Shown: positions 9,204 to 16,833, counted from the stretch's first letter. The stretch: DNA of 64,000 bases from Streptomyces sp. NRRL F-2664 (GCF_000719345.1 NZ_JOFX01000004.1:1-64000); one strand, 5' to 3'. The notes: generated by a model not told the origin, from the letters alone. Translations and numbers: made by a program.

Positions 9204-9932
9204 ATGAGTCCACAGGATCAGCACGGCAGCAGGGGGTACTCCGTCCCCACCGGGCGGCCGTACGCCCTCAAGGAGCTGCAGGCGAGCCTGGGCAGCCTCG
9301 GCGACCACCTGCGCGAGCTCTACGACGGCGCCCACCCCGCCGAGTACGAAGCCATCGCCGACGCGCTCTACGTGGCCTTCCAGACGGCCGCCGGACTGGC
9401 CCCCGCCAAGAGCTACACCGGCTGCCCCGAACACCCCAACGGCGCCCTCGACCCCGAGGCCCCCGACGGCTGGGGCCGCTGCCTCATCTGCAACGACCGC
9501 CGCCGCCTCGGACGGCGCCACCGCGGCGGCCCGGCCGCCGCCCCCGCGGGCGAGCAGCGCCGCCTGGGGTACCCGGTCCCGGACGGCCCGTACACGCTGC
9601 ACGTGCTGCGCTCGTACCTGCGCACCGTCGAGGACCAGCGGTTCCACCTGGGCCTGTCCTCCCCCGCCGAGGACTTCGTCCGCATCGCCGACGACCTCCA
9701 CCGCGCCTTCATCGTGGCCCGCGAGCTGTCCCGCCCGCGCAACGCCTCGGGCTGCTCCGAGCACCCCGGCGCCCCCATCGATCCCGACGCGCCTCCCGGG
9801 GAGGCCTGCATCTTCTGCGCCGGGCGCAGACGACGCGCGCAGCGCTCCCCGCAGACTCCGGAGATGCTCCCGCGCATCCGCCGGGGTGAGCGCAGGCAAC
9901 TGCAGCGCAGATTCGACCGTCCGCCGGGCTGA
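9204..9932 (+). CDS. Unknown protein with duplicated zinc-ribbon-like domain
   Basis: 242-aa protein without a recognised family name. It consists of two similar halves. Each has a helical part (YALKELQASLGSLGDHLREL and YTLHVLRSYLRTVEDQRFHL) followed by a Cys-His-rich tail: GCPEHPNGALDPEAP...CLIC in half one (about 80-105) and GCSEHPGAPIDPDAP...CIFC in half two (about 185-210). The pattern C-x-EHP...C-x2-C looks like a metal-binding knuckle. Each half ends in a basic run (NDRRRLGRRHR and GRRRRAQR). ATG at 9204 is preferred to an upstream GTG at 9174. Function unknown; nucleic-acid or protein binding is a guess. Confidence 0.65.
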   Translation: MSPQDQHGSRGYSVPTGRPYALKELQASLGSLGDHLRELYDGAHPAEYEAIADALYVAFQTAAGLAPAKSYTGCPEHPNGALDPEAPDGWGRCLICNDRRRLGRRHRGGPAAAPAGEQRRLGYPVPDGPYTLHVLRSYLRTVEDQRFHLGLSSPAEDFVRIADDLHRAFIVARELSRPRNASGCSEHPGAPIDPDAPPGEACIFCAGRRRRAQRSPQTPEMLPRIRRGERRQLQRRFDRPPG

Positions 9933-10331
9933 CGCCGTCCGCCGACGCAGACGCCGGCGGGTTGCGCGGACGGTTTCCCCCCGACGGGGACGCACCTCCC
10001 GGCCGGGCGGAACCGCCCCTCCCCGCGACCCGCCCGGTCCAGCCATGACGTGGACGGACCCGGCCCTCGTTAAGGTGAACCGCTCGCCTTCCGCCCCTCC
10101 CCGACGCGAGGGGATTCCCACACTCGTGAGTGGGGATTCGGATACAAACGGTACGTGAACGACCGCTTCACAGAAGGACTCCCACACCCCGGACGCTAGG
10201 GTCGGGCACGATCCGAACACCAGCACAGGTCACAGCCTCACGCTGCGGCAATCCTCCGCAGCGAGGCTCCGAGCCGGAAATGCGTTTCCTCACCCGGCTG
10301 AAGCCGGGGGCTTCCACACAAGGGAAATACC
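9933..10331. other. Intergenic region before the aminopeptidase gene
   Basis: About 400 bp without a convincing gene. Its 3' third (10234-10318) is a dense series of hairpins (separate entry). The rest holds only short inverted repeats and no clear promoter hexamers that I could defend. Confidence 0.5.
10234..10318. ncRNA. Structured leader or IS200/IS605-type end remnant
   Basis: Three stems are visible: 10234-10268 (5 bp, bulge, 8 bp of CGCTGCGG/CCGCAGCG), GGAAA-TGCG-TTTCC (10276-10289), and CCCGGCT-GA-AGCCGGG (10293-10308). AGCCGG at 10272-10277 could instead pair with CCGGCT at 10294-10299, giving a mutually exclusive fold. Read on the minus strand the last hairpin gives CCCCGGCTTCAGCCGGG followed by TGAGGA, the form typical of IS605/TnpB right ends and omega-RNA 3' hairpins. 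No tnpB is present. Either an RNA leader of the aminopeptidase mRNA or a transposon scar. Confidence 0.45.
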
Positions 10332-11624
10332 ATGAGCTCTCCCGCCCGCTTCGACCGCGGCCACACCGACGATCTGATGACCTTCCTGACAGCCAGTCCG
10401 TCGCCGTACCACGCCGTGGCCAACGCGGCCGAGCGGCTGGAGAAGGCAGGCTTCAGGCAGTTGTCGGAGACGGACGCCTGGGACTCGGGCACCGGAGGCA
10501 AGTTCGTACTCCGCGGCGGCGCGCTCATCGCCTGGTACGTCCCCGAGGGCGCCGCGGCGCACACGCCCTTCCGCATCATCGGCGCCCACACCGACTCGCC
10601 GAACCTGCGGGTCAAGCCGCTCCCCGACACCGGCTCCCAGGGCTGGCGGCAGATCGCGGTCGAGATCTACGGCGGGACCCTGCTCAACACCTGGCTGGAC
10701 CGGGACCTGGGCCTGGCCGGGCGGCTGACCCTGCGCGACGGCACCGAGCGCCTCGTGAACATCGACCGGGCCCTGCTGCGCGTGCCCCAACTCGCCGTCC
10801 ACCTGGACCGGTCGGTGAACACCGACGGCCTCAAGCTCGACAAGCAGCGGCACATGCAGCCGATCTGGGGCCTCGGCGAGGCCCACGAGGGCGACCTCAT
10901 CGCCTTCCTGGAGGAAGAAGAGGGCCTGGAGCACGGCTCGGTGGCCGGCTGGGACCTGATGGTCCACTCGATCGAACCGCCCGCCTACCTGGGCCGCGAC
11001 CGCGAGCTGGTGGCCGGCCCCCGCATGGACAACCTGCTGTCGGTGCACGCCGGCGTCGCGGCGCTGGCCGCCGCCTCCGGCGCCGACAAGCTCGGCCACA
11101 TCCCGGTGCTGGCCGCCTTCGACCACGAGGAGAACGGCTCGCAGTCCGACACCGGCGCCGACGGCCCCCTGCTGGGCAACGTGCTGGAACGTTCAGTCTT
11201 CGCCCGCGGCGGCACCTACGAGGACCGCGCCCGCGCCTTCGCCGGCACCATCTGCCTGTCCTCCGACACCGGGCACGCGGTACACCCCAACTACGGTGAG
11301 CGGCACGACCCCACGCACCACCCGCGGGCCAACGCCGGCCCCATCCTGAAGGTCAACGTCAACCAGCGGTACGCCACCGACGGCAGCGGCCGCGCGGTGT
11401 TCGCCGCCGCCTGCGAGCGGGCCGGCGTCCCCTGGCAGACGTTCGTCTCCAACAACTCGATGCCCTGCGGCACGACGATCGGCCCGATCACGGCCGCCCG
11501 CCACGGCATCCAGACCGTCGACATCGGCGTCGCGATCCTCTCGATGCACAGCGCCCGCGAGCTGTGCGGCGCGGACGACCCGTACCTCCTCGCGAACGCC
11601 CTGGTGGCCTTCCTGGAGGGCTGA
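10332..11624 (+). CDS. apeB: M18 family aminopeptidase
   Basis: 430-aa cytosolic metallo-aminopeptidase of family M18 (aspartyl aminopeptidase type), which removes N-terminal, often acidic, residues from peptides. The dizinc ligands are recognisable: GAHTDSPNLRVK, AGPRMDNLLSV, FDHEENGSQSDTGADG and the C-terminal GVAILSMHSARE. Length is normal. The ATG at 10332 follows AAGGG with good spacing. The gene converges with the TlpA-NHL gene. Its mRNA leader probably contains the hairpin cluster at 10234-10308. The symbol follows common usage for bacterial M18 enzymes. Confidence 0.92.
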   Translation: MSSPARFDRGHTDDLMTFLTASPSPYHAVANAAERLEKAGFRQLSETDAWDSGTGGKFVLRGGALIAWYVPEGAAAHTPFRIIGAHTDSPNLRVKPLPDTGSQGWRQIAVEIYGGTLLNTWLDRDLGLAGRLTLRDGTERLVNIDRALLRVPQLAVHLDRSVNTDGLKLDKQRHMQPIWGLGEAHEGDLIAFLEEEEGLEHGSVAGWDLMVHSIEPPAYLGRDRELVAGPRMDNLLSVHAGVAALAAASGADKLGHIPVLAAFDHEENGSQSDTGADGPLLGNVLERSVFARGGTYEDRARAFAGTICLSSDTGHAVHPNYGERHDPTHHPRANAGPILKVNVNQRYATDGSGRAVFAAACERAGVPWQTFVSNNSMPCGTTIGPITAARHGIQTVDIGVAILSMHSARELCGADDPYLLANALVAFLEG

Positions 11625-11641
11625 CCCCAGGGAAGGCCACC
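11603..11641. terminator. Inverted repeat at convergent gene ends
   Basis: GGTGGCCTTCC (11603-11613, within the last codons of the aminopeptidase gene) pairs with GGAAGGCCACC (11631-11641), an 11-bp stem between two convergent genes. The A-run after it means it is not canonical for the plus strand; a bidirectional role is inferred. Confidence 0.5.
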
Positions 11642-11664
11642 AAAAAGGCCCGCACGCCGGCCGA

Positions 11665-13509
11665 CTACCCCTCGTCGTCCATGCCCGCGAGGACGAGGGG
11701 CAGCCGGGAGGCGCCGTCGGCGGTGACCCGGACGGGAACGCCCCAGTCCTGCTGGTGGACATGGCAGGCCGGGTACTCGTTGGCCGGGTCGTCGTCGCAG
11801 GACGCCGCCATCGCCGAGACGTGCAGCACGCCCTCGGTGACGTCCGGGTTCAGCTCCAACTCCCGGAACAGGTCCGTACCGGCGCCCTCGCCGCCCGCCA
11901 GCAGCCCGGGCGGGGTCGAGGAGACGAGCAGGCGGGTGGAGGGCCCGTAGCGGGTGTCGAGCTTCTGCCCGCTCGGCGCCCGGAAGACCACGTCGAGGCG
12001 CAGCGTGCCCGGCGCCACCTCCGTGGCGGCCCGCTGCGTGCGGTGCGCGACCGCGTCCACCCGTACCGCCTCCTCCGGGAGCCGCAGGCGCGTCAGGCGG
12101 TGCCGGGCGGACTCCACGACGACGATGTCGTCGCCGACGAGGACGGCGTCGCTGGGCTCGCGCAGGTCGGTCGCCAGGGTGGTGACCCGGCCGGTGGCGG
12201 GGTCGTAGCGGCGCAGCGCGTGGTTGTACGTGTCGCACACTGCCACCGAGCCGTCCGGCAGGGCCGTCACCCCGAGCGGGTGCTGGAGCAGGGCCTGGGC
12301 GGCGTCCCCGTCCCGGTGGCCGAAGTCGAACAGTCCGGTGCCGACGGCCGTCGTGACGGCGTAGCCGGTCTCGGTGGCGTGGACGTAGCGCAGGGCGCTG
12401 GTCTCGGAGTCGGCGACCCACAGCCGGTCCCCGGCGGCGGCCAGCCCCGACGGCTGGGCGAACCAGGCCTCGGCGGCCGGTCCGTCGTTCAGGCCCTCGT
12501 TGGTGGTGCCGGCGGCGACCTCGACGGTCCCCTCCGCCGGGTCCCAGGTCCACAGCTGGTGGACACCGGCCATGGCGATCCACACCTTGCCCTGCCACCA
12601 GGCCACGTCCCACGGCGACGACAGGTCCACCTCAAGGGCGGGCCCGGCGGTGGGCGAGCCCTGCCACCACTGTCGCCCCGTGCCGGCGACCGTCTCGACG
12701 GCGCCGGTCTCCAGGTCGAGGACGCGCAGCGCGTGGTTGACGGTGTCGGCGACGACCACCCGGCCGTCGGGCAGCAGCGCCAGACCCTGCGGCTCGCTGA
12801 AGCCGTCGCCGGCGAAACCGCGCTCGCCGCTGCCGATACGGCGTACGACGCTCTCCCCGTCGGCGGCGAGCTCCACCAGCTGGTGCCGCGTCGAGTCGGA
12901 GACGAGGAGGTTCCCACTGGGCAGGAGCAGCGCCTTGCCGGGGAAGCGCAGGTCGGTCGCGGCGGGCTCGGGCGCCACGTACGGGCCGTCGCCGCGCCGC
13001 AGGGTGCCCTTCGCCGCGTGCTCGGCCTCCAGCTCCTCGACGAGCTTCGCGATGGCGTGGGCGTGGCCCTCGCCGGCGTGCTGGGCGACGACGTACCCCT
13101 CGGGGTCGATCACTACGAGCGTGGGCCAGGCCCGGACGGCGTACTGCTTCCACGTCGCGAGCTCGGGGTCGTCGAGGACGGGGTGGTGCACCTCGTAGCG
13201 CTCGACGGCGTCGACGACGGCCGCGTGGTCGGCCTCGTGCACGAACTTCGGCGAGTGGACCCCGATGATCACGACCGTGTCGCGGTGCTTCTCCTCCAGC
13301 TCGCGCAGCTCGTCGAGGACGTGCAGGCAGTTGATGCAGCAGAAGGTCCAGAAATCCACAACAACGCACTTACCTCGCAGGTCGGCGAGGGTGAGCTCTT
13401 TGCCGCCGGTGTTGAGCCAGCCCCCCTTGCCGATCAGCTCGGGGGCACGGACACGGGCACGCTTGCGGGGTGCGGGCGCAGGGGTGGGCGCCGGAGCAGC
13501 ATCGTTCAT
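11665..13509 (-). CDS. TlpA-like thioredoxin domain plus NHL-repeat protein (5' end supplied by the integrated element)
   Basis: 614-aa protein: an N-terminal Ala/Pro tail, a TlpA/thioredoxin-like domain (about 30-190, with the redox motif WTFCCINCLHVLDE) and an NHL beta-propeller (about 200-480), then a C-terminal domain. This is the architecture of NHLRC2-type proteins, proposed redox-linked proteins; no signal peptide, so probably cytosolic. The gene is the integration target of the 13349-18432 element. Codons for about residues 1-53 lie inside the element and the rest is host sequence, yet the frame is continuous. The native upstream start region remains as a truncated copy at 18424-18585. 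Divergent gene starts only 30 bp away, so its promoter is unclear. Confidence 0.9.
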   Translation of the reverse strand: MNDAAPAPTPAPAPRKRARVRAPELIGKGGWLNTGGKELTLADLRGKCVVVDFWTFCCINCLHVLDELRELEEKHRDTVVIIGVHSPKFVHEADHAAVVDAVERYEVHHPVLDDPELATWKQYAVRAWPTLVVIDPEGYVVAQHAGEGHAHAIAKLVEELEAEHAAKGTLRRGDGPYVAPEPAATDLRFPGKALLLPSGNLLVSDSTRHQLVELAADGESVVRRIGSGERGFAGDGFSEPQGLALLPDGRVVVADTVNHALRVLDLETGAVETVAGTGRQWWQGSPTAGPALEVDLSSPWDVAWWQGKVWIAMAGVHQLWTWDPAEGTVEVAAGTTNEGLNDGPAAEAWFAQPSGLAAAGDRLWVADSETSALRYVHATETGYAVTTAVGTGLFDFGHRDGDAAQALLQHPLGVTALPDGSVAVCDTYNHALRRYDPATGRVTTLATDLREPSDAVLVGDDIVVVESARHRLTRLRLPEEAVRVDAVAHRTQRAATEVAPGTLRLDVVFRAPSGQKLDTRYGPSTRLLVSSTPPGLLAGGEGAGTDLFRELELNPDVTEGVLHVSAMAASCDDDPANEYPACHVHQQDWGVPVRVTADGASRLPLVLAGMDDEG

Positions 13510-13513
13510 CCTT
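13349..13513. repeat. Left attachment region with replacement 5' end of the target gene
   Basis: Colinear with 18425-18589 without gaps. The core (8 bp) is identical, the next 58 bp (13357-13414) differ at about 23 positions, and the last 99 bp (13415-13513) are identical. The divergent stretch still encodes a plausible TlpA strand (KELTLADLRGKCVVVDF against KDLSLADVRGRITILDF on the right). Confidence 0.85.
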
Positions 13514-13539
13514 AGACGGCGCGGACGGTGCAGGGGTTC

Positions 13540-14199
13540 ATGGCGCTACCGGGGCCGGTGGAGGACCGCAGGGAGGTGTTCGCCGGATGCGTGGCGGAGA
13601 TCGTCCGGGTCCTCGGGCTCGATGTCGCTCACGAGCCGCAGCCCGGCGATCCACGAACCTGGGTAAACCATGCTCGGACGGCGCTGTACAAGGCCTGCCG
13701 CCGGGACCTGATCCTTTCCGAGGAGTCGTTCCAGACGCTGATCAAGGCAGCCGTCTACGACCCCGACCCGAGCTTCAACCGCCATTTCCTCGAGCCGGCG
13801 CTGAACGCGTTCGGGCGCGGGCGGGTCCAGGCCTCGCTGCTCGGATACCTGCGGGCGGGAACGGACCTCGAGCGGGCAGGCGCGGCGAATGCCTGGTACT
13901 GGTCGGCTCTACCCCTGCGTCTGCCCACCGTACGGGCGGAGCACCACCCAGCAGCCACCGGTCCGGCGGAGCTTGACGACGCCCCAACCGTGAGGGCCGA
14001 TTGGTACGAAACCGCGCTACGTGAGTTCGTCAGCAACCAGCACCTGGACGTCCGGCGCTGCATCCTGCCGGGCCTGCCGCTCCGGAAGTCGGCCTATCCG
14101 CCGGAGCTGCACGACCTTGTGGACGCGGCCGTGGCGATAGCCCGGTCCCATCCGGACGAGTACATCCGCCACCGCGTGGAACACCAGGTCGGTGACTGA
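13540..14199 (+). CDS. Unknown element-borne protein
   Basis: 219-aa protein (MALPGPVEDRREVFAGCVAE...) that I do not recognise. It looks largely helical, with a HEAT-like middle part (FNRHFLEPALNAFGRGRVQASLLGYLRAG) and no signal peptide or membrane segment. ATG at 13540 is preferred over a GTG at 13528 because AGGGG lies 4 nt upstream of it. It is the only plus-strand gene of the element and starts 30 bp from the divergent TlpA-NHL start, so the two promoters must overlap or lie inside coding sequence. As the sole cargo-like gene of the element, it could be an immunity, defence or regulatory factor; nothing in the sequence decides. Confidence 0.6.
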   Translation: MALPGPVEDRREVFAGCVAEIVRVLGLDVAHEPQPGDPRTWVNHARTALYKACRRDLILSEESFQTLIKAAVYDPDPSFNRHFLEPALNAFGRGRVQASLLGYLRAGTDLERAGAANAWYWSALPLRLPTVRAEHHPAATGPAELDDAPTVRADWYETALREFVSNQHLDVRRCILPGLPLRKSAYPPELHDLVDAAVAIARSHPDEYIRHRVEHQVGD

Positions 14200-14204
14200 C
14201 ACTC

Positions 14205-14435
14205 TCACTGGGCACGCTCGACCACGGCGACTTCCGACAACTCCCGCACGAAGGTCATGTGACCGGTCCGGCCCGTGTGCTCGATGCACATGTCGGTACA
14301 CACGTCCGCGTTCCCGGTCGGCGCGGCAGTCCACTGACAGTCCGGGTTCAGGCACCGCGCCGTGGCCGTCGTCTCCGCCGAGGGATGTCGGTGCATGACG
14401 TAGCTGACGTACCGGAGCACCGCTTTCACGGTCAT
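14205..14435 (-). CDS. DUF7848-type small Cys protein
   Basis: 76-aa protein (MTVKAVLRYVSYVMHRHP...) with the Cys/His pattern CLNPDCQW...VCTDMCIEHTGRTGH, resembling the DUF7848 family that often accompanies XRE/DUF5753 regulators in Streptomyces. The cysteines suggest a zinc site. Its ATG overlaps the stop of the preceding 66-aa gene by 4 nt (ATGA), so the two are translationally coupled. Converges with the gene ending at 14199, only 5 bp away. Function unknown. Confidence 0.7.
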   Translation of the reverse strand: MTVKAVLRYVSYVMHRHPSAETTATARCLNPDCQWTAAPTGNADVCTDMCIEHTGRTGHMTFVRELSEVAVVERAQ

Positions 14436-14632
14436 GGCGCTTCCCCGGGGTGCGGGTGGTTCCGAAGCTCCACGTTGCAATCACTGGCCGTTGAGTGGTC
14501 GCCCCGGAGACGGGCTTCCCGGCGCTGTGCGGCCAGGGCGGCGCAGACCCCGCAGTCGGCCGCCGGTACGGGTTCCGGGTCTGTTCGCAACGGCAGTTCT
14601 ACCGGGGGTTGCGCATACGTGATCGTCTTCAC
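14432..14632 (-). CDS. Small hypothetical protein with CxxC
   Basis: 66-aa protein with the central motif DCGVCAALAAQRREAR, a type of small protein commonly found between XRE regulators and DUF7848 genes in Streptomyces. It overlaps the DUF7848 gene (ATGA). A promoter-like TAGCGT (minus strand, 14671-14666) lies about 35 bp upstream of its start, suggesting a transcript separate from the XRE gene. No function known. Confidence 0.6.
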   Translation of the reverse strand: MKTITYAQPPVELPLRTDPEPVPAADCGVCAALAAQRREARLRGDHSTASDCNVELRNHPHPGEAP

Positions 14633-14665
14633 GGCCCCGCTCCTCGTTTCGTCCGTGTAGCGACC

Positions 14666-14715
14666 ACGCTAGGAACGGCGGAGCTGCGACTCCCAGGAGA
14701 TTGCATGAGGTTGCA
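14666..14715 (-). promoter_or_regulatory. Candidate XRE-controlled promoter
   Basis: On the minus strand TGCAA occurs twice, exactly 10 bp apart (top-strand TTGCA at 14701 and 14711), followed about 30 bp downstream by a -10-like TAGCGT. Direct repeats one helical turn apart upstream of a -10 suit binding by the neighbouring XRE protein. Confidence 0.4.
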
Positions 14716-14721
14716 CGGTCG

Positions 14722-15570
14722 TCACCTGAGCGTCTGAATGGCGCTGGTGATCAGCGCGCGGGCCTTCGCCCCATGGACGGCCATCTCGGCCAGTTCGGTG
14801 AACGTGTCCGCGTACGCGGCAACCTCGCTCGGTTGGGTCAGCGTGAGGTAGCCGGAGACCAGCTCGACGTTGACCTGTGCCGTGTCGAAGATCCAGAAGC
14901 CTTCCACTGGCATCCGGGACCGATCGGTCCGCGTGGGCACCACGCCCAGGCTGACGCTGGGCAGGGAGCCGACCGTAAGCAGGTGGCTGAGCTGTTCCTC
15001 CTGCACGTCCGGCCCGCCGAGACCGTTACGCAAGACCGACTCCTCAACCAGGAACGCGAACCGGCGGTCAGCCTCGTAGAGGACGCGCTGCCGCTCCATG
15101 CGCACGGCGACGGCATCGGCCACGTCATCGACCTCGACCCGCCTCCGCTGAACGGCACGCAAGACGGCTTCCGTGTAGCCGTAGGTCTGGGTCAGGCCCG
15201 GCACGAACCACGAGGAGTAGGAGCGGAACCGGCGGGTTCGCTCGAAGAGCGGCAGACGGGCTTCCTGTGCTTGCCTGAGCCCGGCGCGCTCCATGCGTCG
15301 CCAGCCGATCCACATGTCTTCGACGGTCCGCAGCGAGGCGATCAGGTCGTCCGTCTGCCCTTCGGCCCCGCACGCGCGGCACCAAGCCCGGATGTCGTCG
15401 GCGGACGGAGGCGTACGGGCGTTCATGATCCGGGATGACTTGGACGGGTGCCATCCGCAGAGCCGGGCGAGATCGCGCCCGCTCAGGCCGGAGTCCCGGC
15501 AGAGCTCAGCGAGCCGGTTCGCCAGAGCCTGCCGGGCCTGCTGGGCACTTGAAGAGGGAGAGACAGCCAT
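14722..15570 (-). CDS. XRE-family regulator with DUF5753 domain
   Basis: 282-aa DNA-binding regulator: N-terminal helix-turn-helix (about 15-70, ANRLAELCRDSGLSGRDLAR and WHPSKSSRIMN) and a C-terminal DUF5753 domain (about 100-275). This domain order is typical of the abundant Streptomyces WhiJ-like/DUF397-linked regulators. The partner here is a DUF6879 protein immediately upstream (12-bp gap), a recurrent pairing. The pair probably controls its own cassette or host developmental genes; no direct evidence. ATG at 15570. Confidence 0.88.
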   Translation of the reverse strand: MAVSPSSSAQQARQALANRLAELCRDSGLSGRDLARLCGWHPSKSSRIMNARTPPSADDIRAWCRACGAEGQTDDLIASLRTVEDMWIGWRRMERAGLRQAQEARLPLFERTRRFRSYSSWFVPGLTQTYGYTEAVLRAVQRRRVEVDDVADAVAVRMERQRVLYEADRRFAFLVEESVLRNGLGGPDVQEEQLSHLLTVGSLPSVSLGVVPTRTDRSRMPVEGFWIFDTAQVNVELVSGYLTLTQPSEVAAYADTFTELAEMAVHGAKARALITSAIQTLR

Positions 15571-15582
15571 GGCGGTGACCGG

Positions 15583-16101
15583 TCAGCGCGGCTTGTACTC
15601 CTCGTGCGGGATGGCTCGTTGCCAGACGGCCTCGAACGCCGTGGCGCACAGGTGGACCCGCGCAGGATCGTCGGTGTACTCCCGCCCGTCCTCGTCCAAC
15701 TGGCCCTCTCCGGTGAAGTGGTGGAAGAGGGCTTGGCTGCCGTCGAAGACCCAGAAGTCCGTACCTGGCAACGCCAAGTCCGTCGTCTGCCGGCGGGGCA
15801 ACCACCGGACCAACTCACCCGCAGCGAGATTGGTGAAGGTGCAGTCGTACTCGTAGCGCACGTAGTCACTGATCGGCTCGGACACGATGCGGACCCGGCG
15901 GACCACCACCCCGCGCGCCGTGGCAGCGCTCACCGCGTCGTGCCAGCCGCCCCACCACGACGACCGATCAGCCGGGTTCAGCCGTTTGCCCTGCTGCCAG
16001 GCAAGGAACTCCGGGTCATCGCGCATGTAGCTGTCACGCAACTCAAGATGCACGGCCGAATGCTGCGCGCGGGCCAGTGCGTTACGCGCGGGTGGCTGCA
16101 C
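15583..16101 (-). CDS. DUF6879 family protein
   Basis: 172-aa protein with the family features LELRDSYMRDDPEFLAWQ, WWGGWHDAVSAATARGV and VRIVSEPISDYVRYEYD. DUF6879 proteins commonly stand beside XRE/DUF5753 regulators in Streptomyces and are thought of as their partners, in place of DUF397 proteins. GTG start at 16101 overlaps the previous gene by 20 bp. Role unknown; a regulator partner is the best guess from context. Confidence 0.8.
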   Translation of the reverse strand: MQPPARNALARAQHSAVHLELRDSYMRDDPEFLAWQQGKRLNPADRSSWWGGWHDAVSAATARGVVVRRVRIVSEPISDYVRYEYDCTFTNLAAGELVRWLPRRQTTDLALPGTDFWVFDGSQALFHHFTGEGQLDEDGREYTDDPARVHLCATAFEAVWQRAIPHEEYKPR

Positions 16102-16354
16102 TTCCGGCTTCTCCGTTCTCGTCCGGGCGCGGGATGTACTTCAGCATCACCGCAGGGAGCCTGATGATCGTTTCGTGGTCCGGCACCTCCGTGGAGTGCC
16201 CGGGGATCGAGCCGATCTCCTGGCACGCCTTCACCTCTTCCTCAGTCGCCTTGTACGACTGGATCAGCAGGTCACCGGTCTCTTCATCAAGCCAGATGGT
16301 CGGGGACTCGTCGGTCGGCGTGTTCGGGATGATGCCGAGGAACCTTAGGTTCAC
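16082..16354 (-). CDS. Small hypothetical protein upstream of DUF6879
   Basis: 90-aa protein starting at a GTG (16354) preceded by GGAG; begins (M)NLRFLGIIPNTPTDESPTIW, a conserved-looking start. It has an acidic middle (DEETGDLLIQSYKATEEEV) and no membrane segment. It overlaps the DUF6879 gene by 20 bp and is probably first in that operon. I cannot name a function; an excision or regulatory role would be speculation. Confidence 0.6.
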   Translation of the reverse strand: MNLRFLGIIPNTPTDESPTIWLDEETGDLLIQSYKATEEEVKACQEIGSIPGHSTEVPDHETIIRLPAVMLKYIPRPDENGEAGSAATRA

Positions 16355-16558
16355 GATCACTCCAGGTGTCGAGTCGGTTGCACGAACGTGCACGAGCCTC
16401 ACTCCTGTGGCTGACCGGCGCAAGAGGGCGTCAGGCCAAGCTTGTTGGTTCACGGCGCGGGTACGACGAAGCCCCCAACAGCCACCCAGCACGGGCAGCC
16501 ACCGGGGGCTCCAGCAAGTCTTCGCACAGCCTATCGACCCCTTAACGGGGGCGTTCCC

Positions 16559-16577
16559 AGGGTCTCAAAGAGACCCT
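16559..16577. terminator. Compact hairpin followed by T-run
   Basis: AGGGTCTC-AAA-GAGACCCT, a perfect 8-bp stem with a 3-nt loop and TT on its 3' side, in the gap between the integrase and the small-gene operon. Probably a terminator. Confidence 0.5.
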
Positions 16578-16691
16578 TTCCCAGTGGCCGCAAGCGTCGG
16601 CAGTCCAAAAACGGAGTCGCACCCAGGGCGCGTTTTCCGAGCTGGGGCCGGGGTCGCGGTGAGGGCTGCGCCTGAACTTTGGACATCCCGG

Positions 16692-16795
16692 GTGACGAAG
16701 TGACGGAATGACGATTAGTTCTGATCCACTCATGGAAACAACAACACTCCTATAAGAGGTAACCGGGGGAGAGCGTCATTTCGTCACTTCGTCAC
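16692..16795. repeat. 22-bp inverted repeat around an AT-richer loop
   Basis: Arm 16692-16713 and arm 16774-16795 are inverted copies with one mismatch and a 60-nt loop. Within each arm GTGACGAA-GTGACG is itself a short direct repeat. It lies just beyond the integrase stop codon. It might be a recognition site for a replication, partition or excision protein. Confidence 0.6.
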
Positions 16796-16833
16796 GCGTG
16801 TCCGCTGTCGGCAGCTGGAGGGGACCCCAGTCC

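Larger units (their letters stand above)
16355..16833. other. Non-coding gap within the element
   Basis: About 480 bp without a convincing gene. It contains an AGCCCCC/GGGGGCT stem (16470-16476 with 16504-16510), a compact hairpin at 16559-16577, and a long inverted repeat at 16692-16795, all separately listed or discussed. Confidence 0.6.

Noticed and set aside
9933..10233. Possible small RNA or gene in the first part of the aminopeptidase upstream region
   Set aside because: Only short, imperfect inverted repeats are visible and no frame looks protein-like.
16442..16675. Possible 77-aa plus-strand gene in the element gap
   Set aside because: No ribosome-binding site, composition not protein-like, and it overlaps two hairpins; treated as non-coding.
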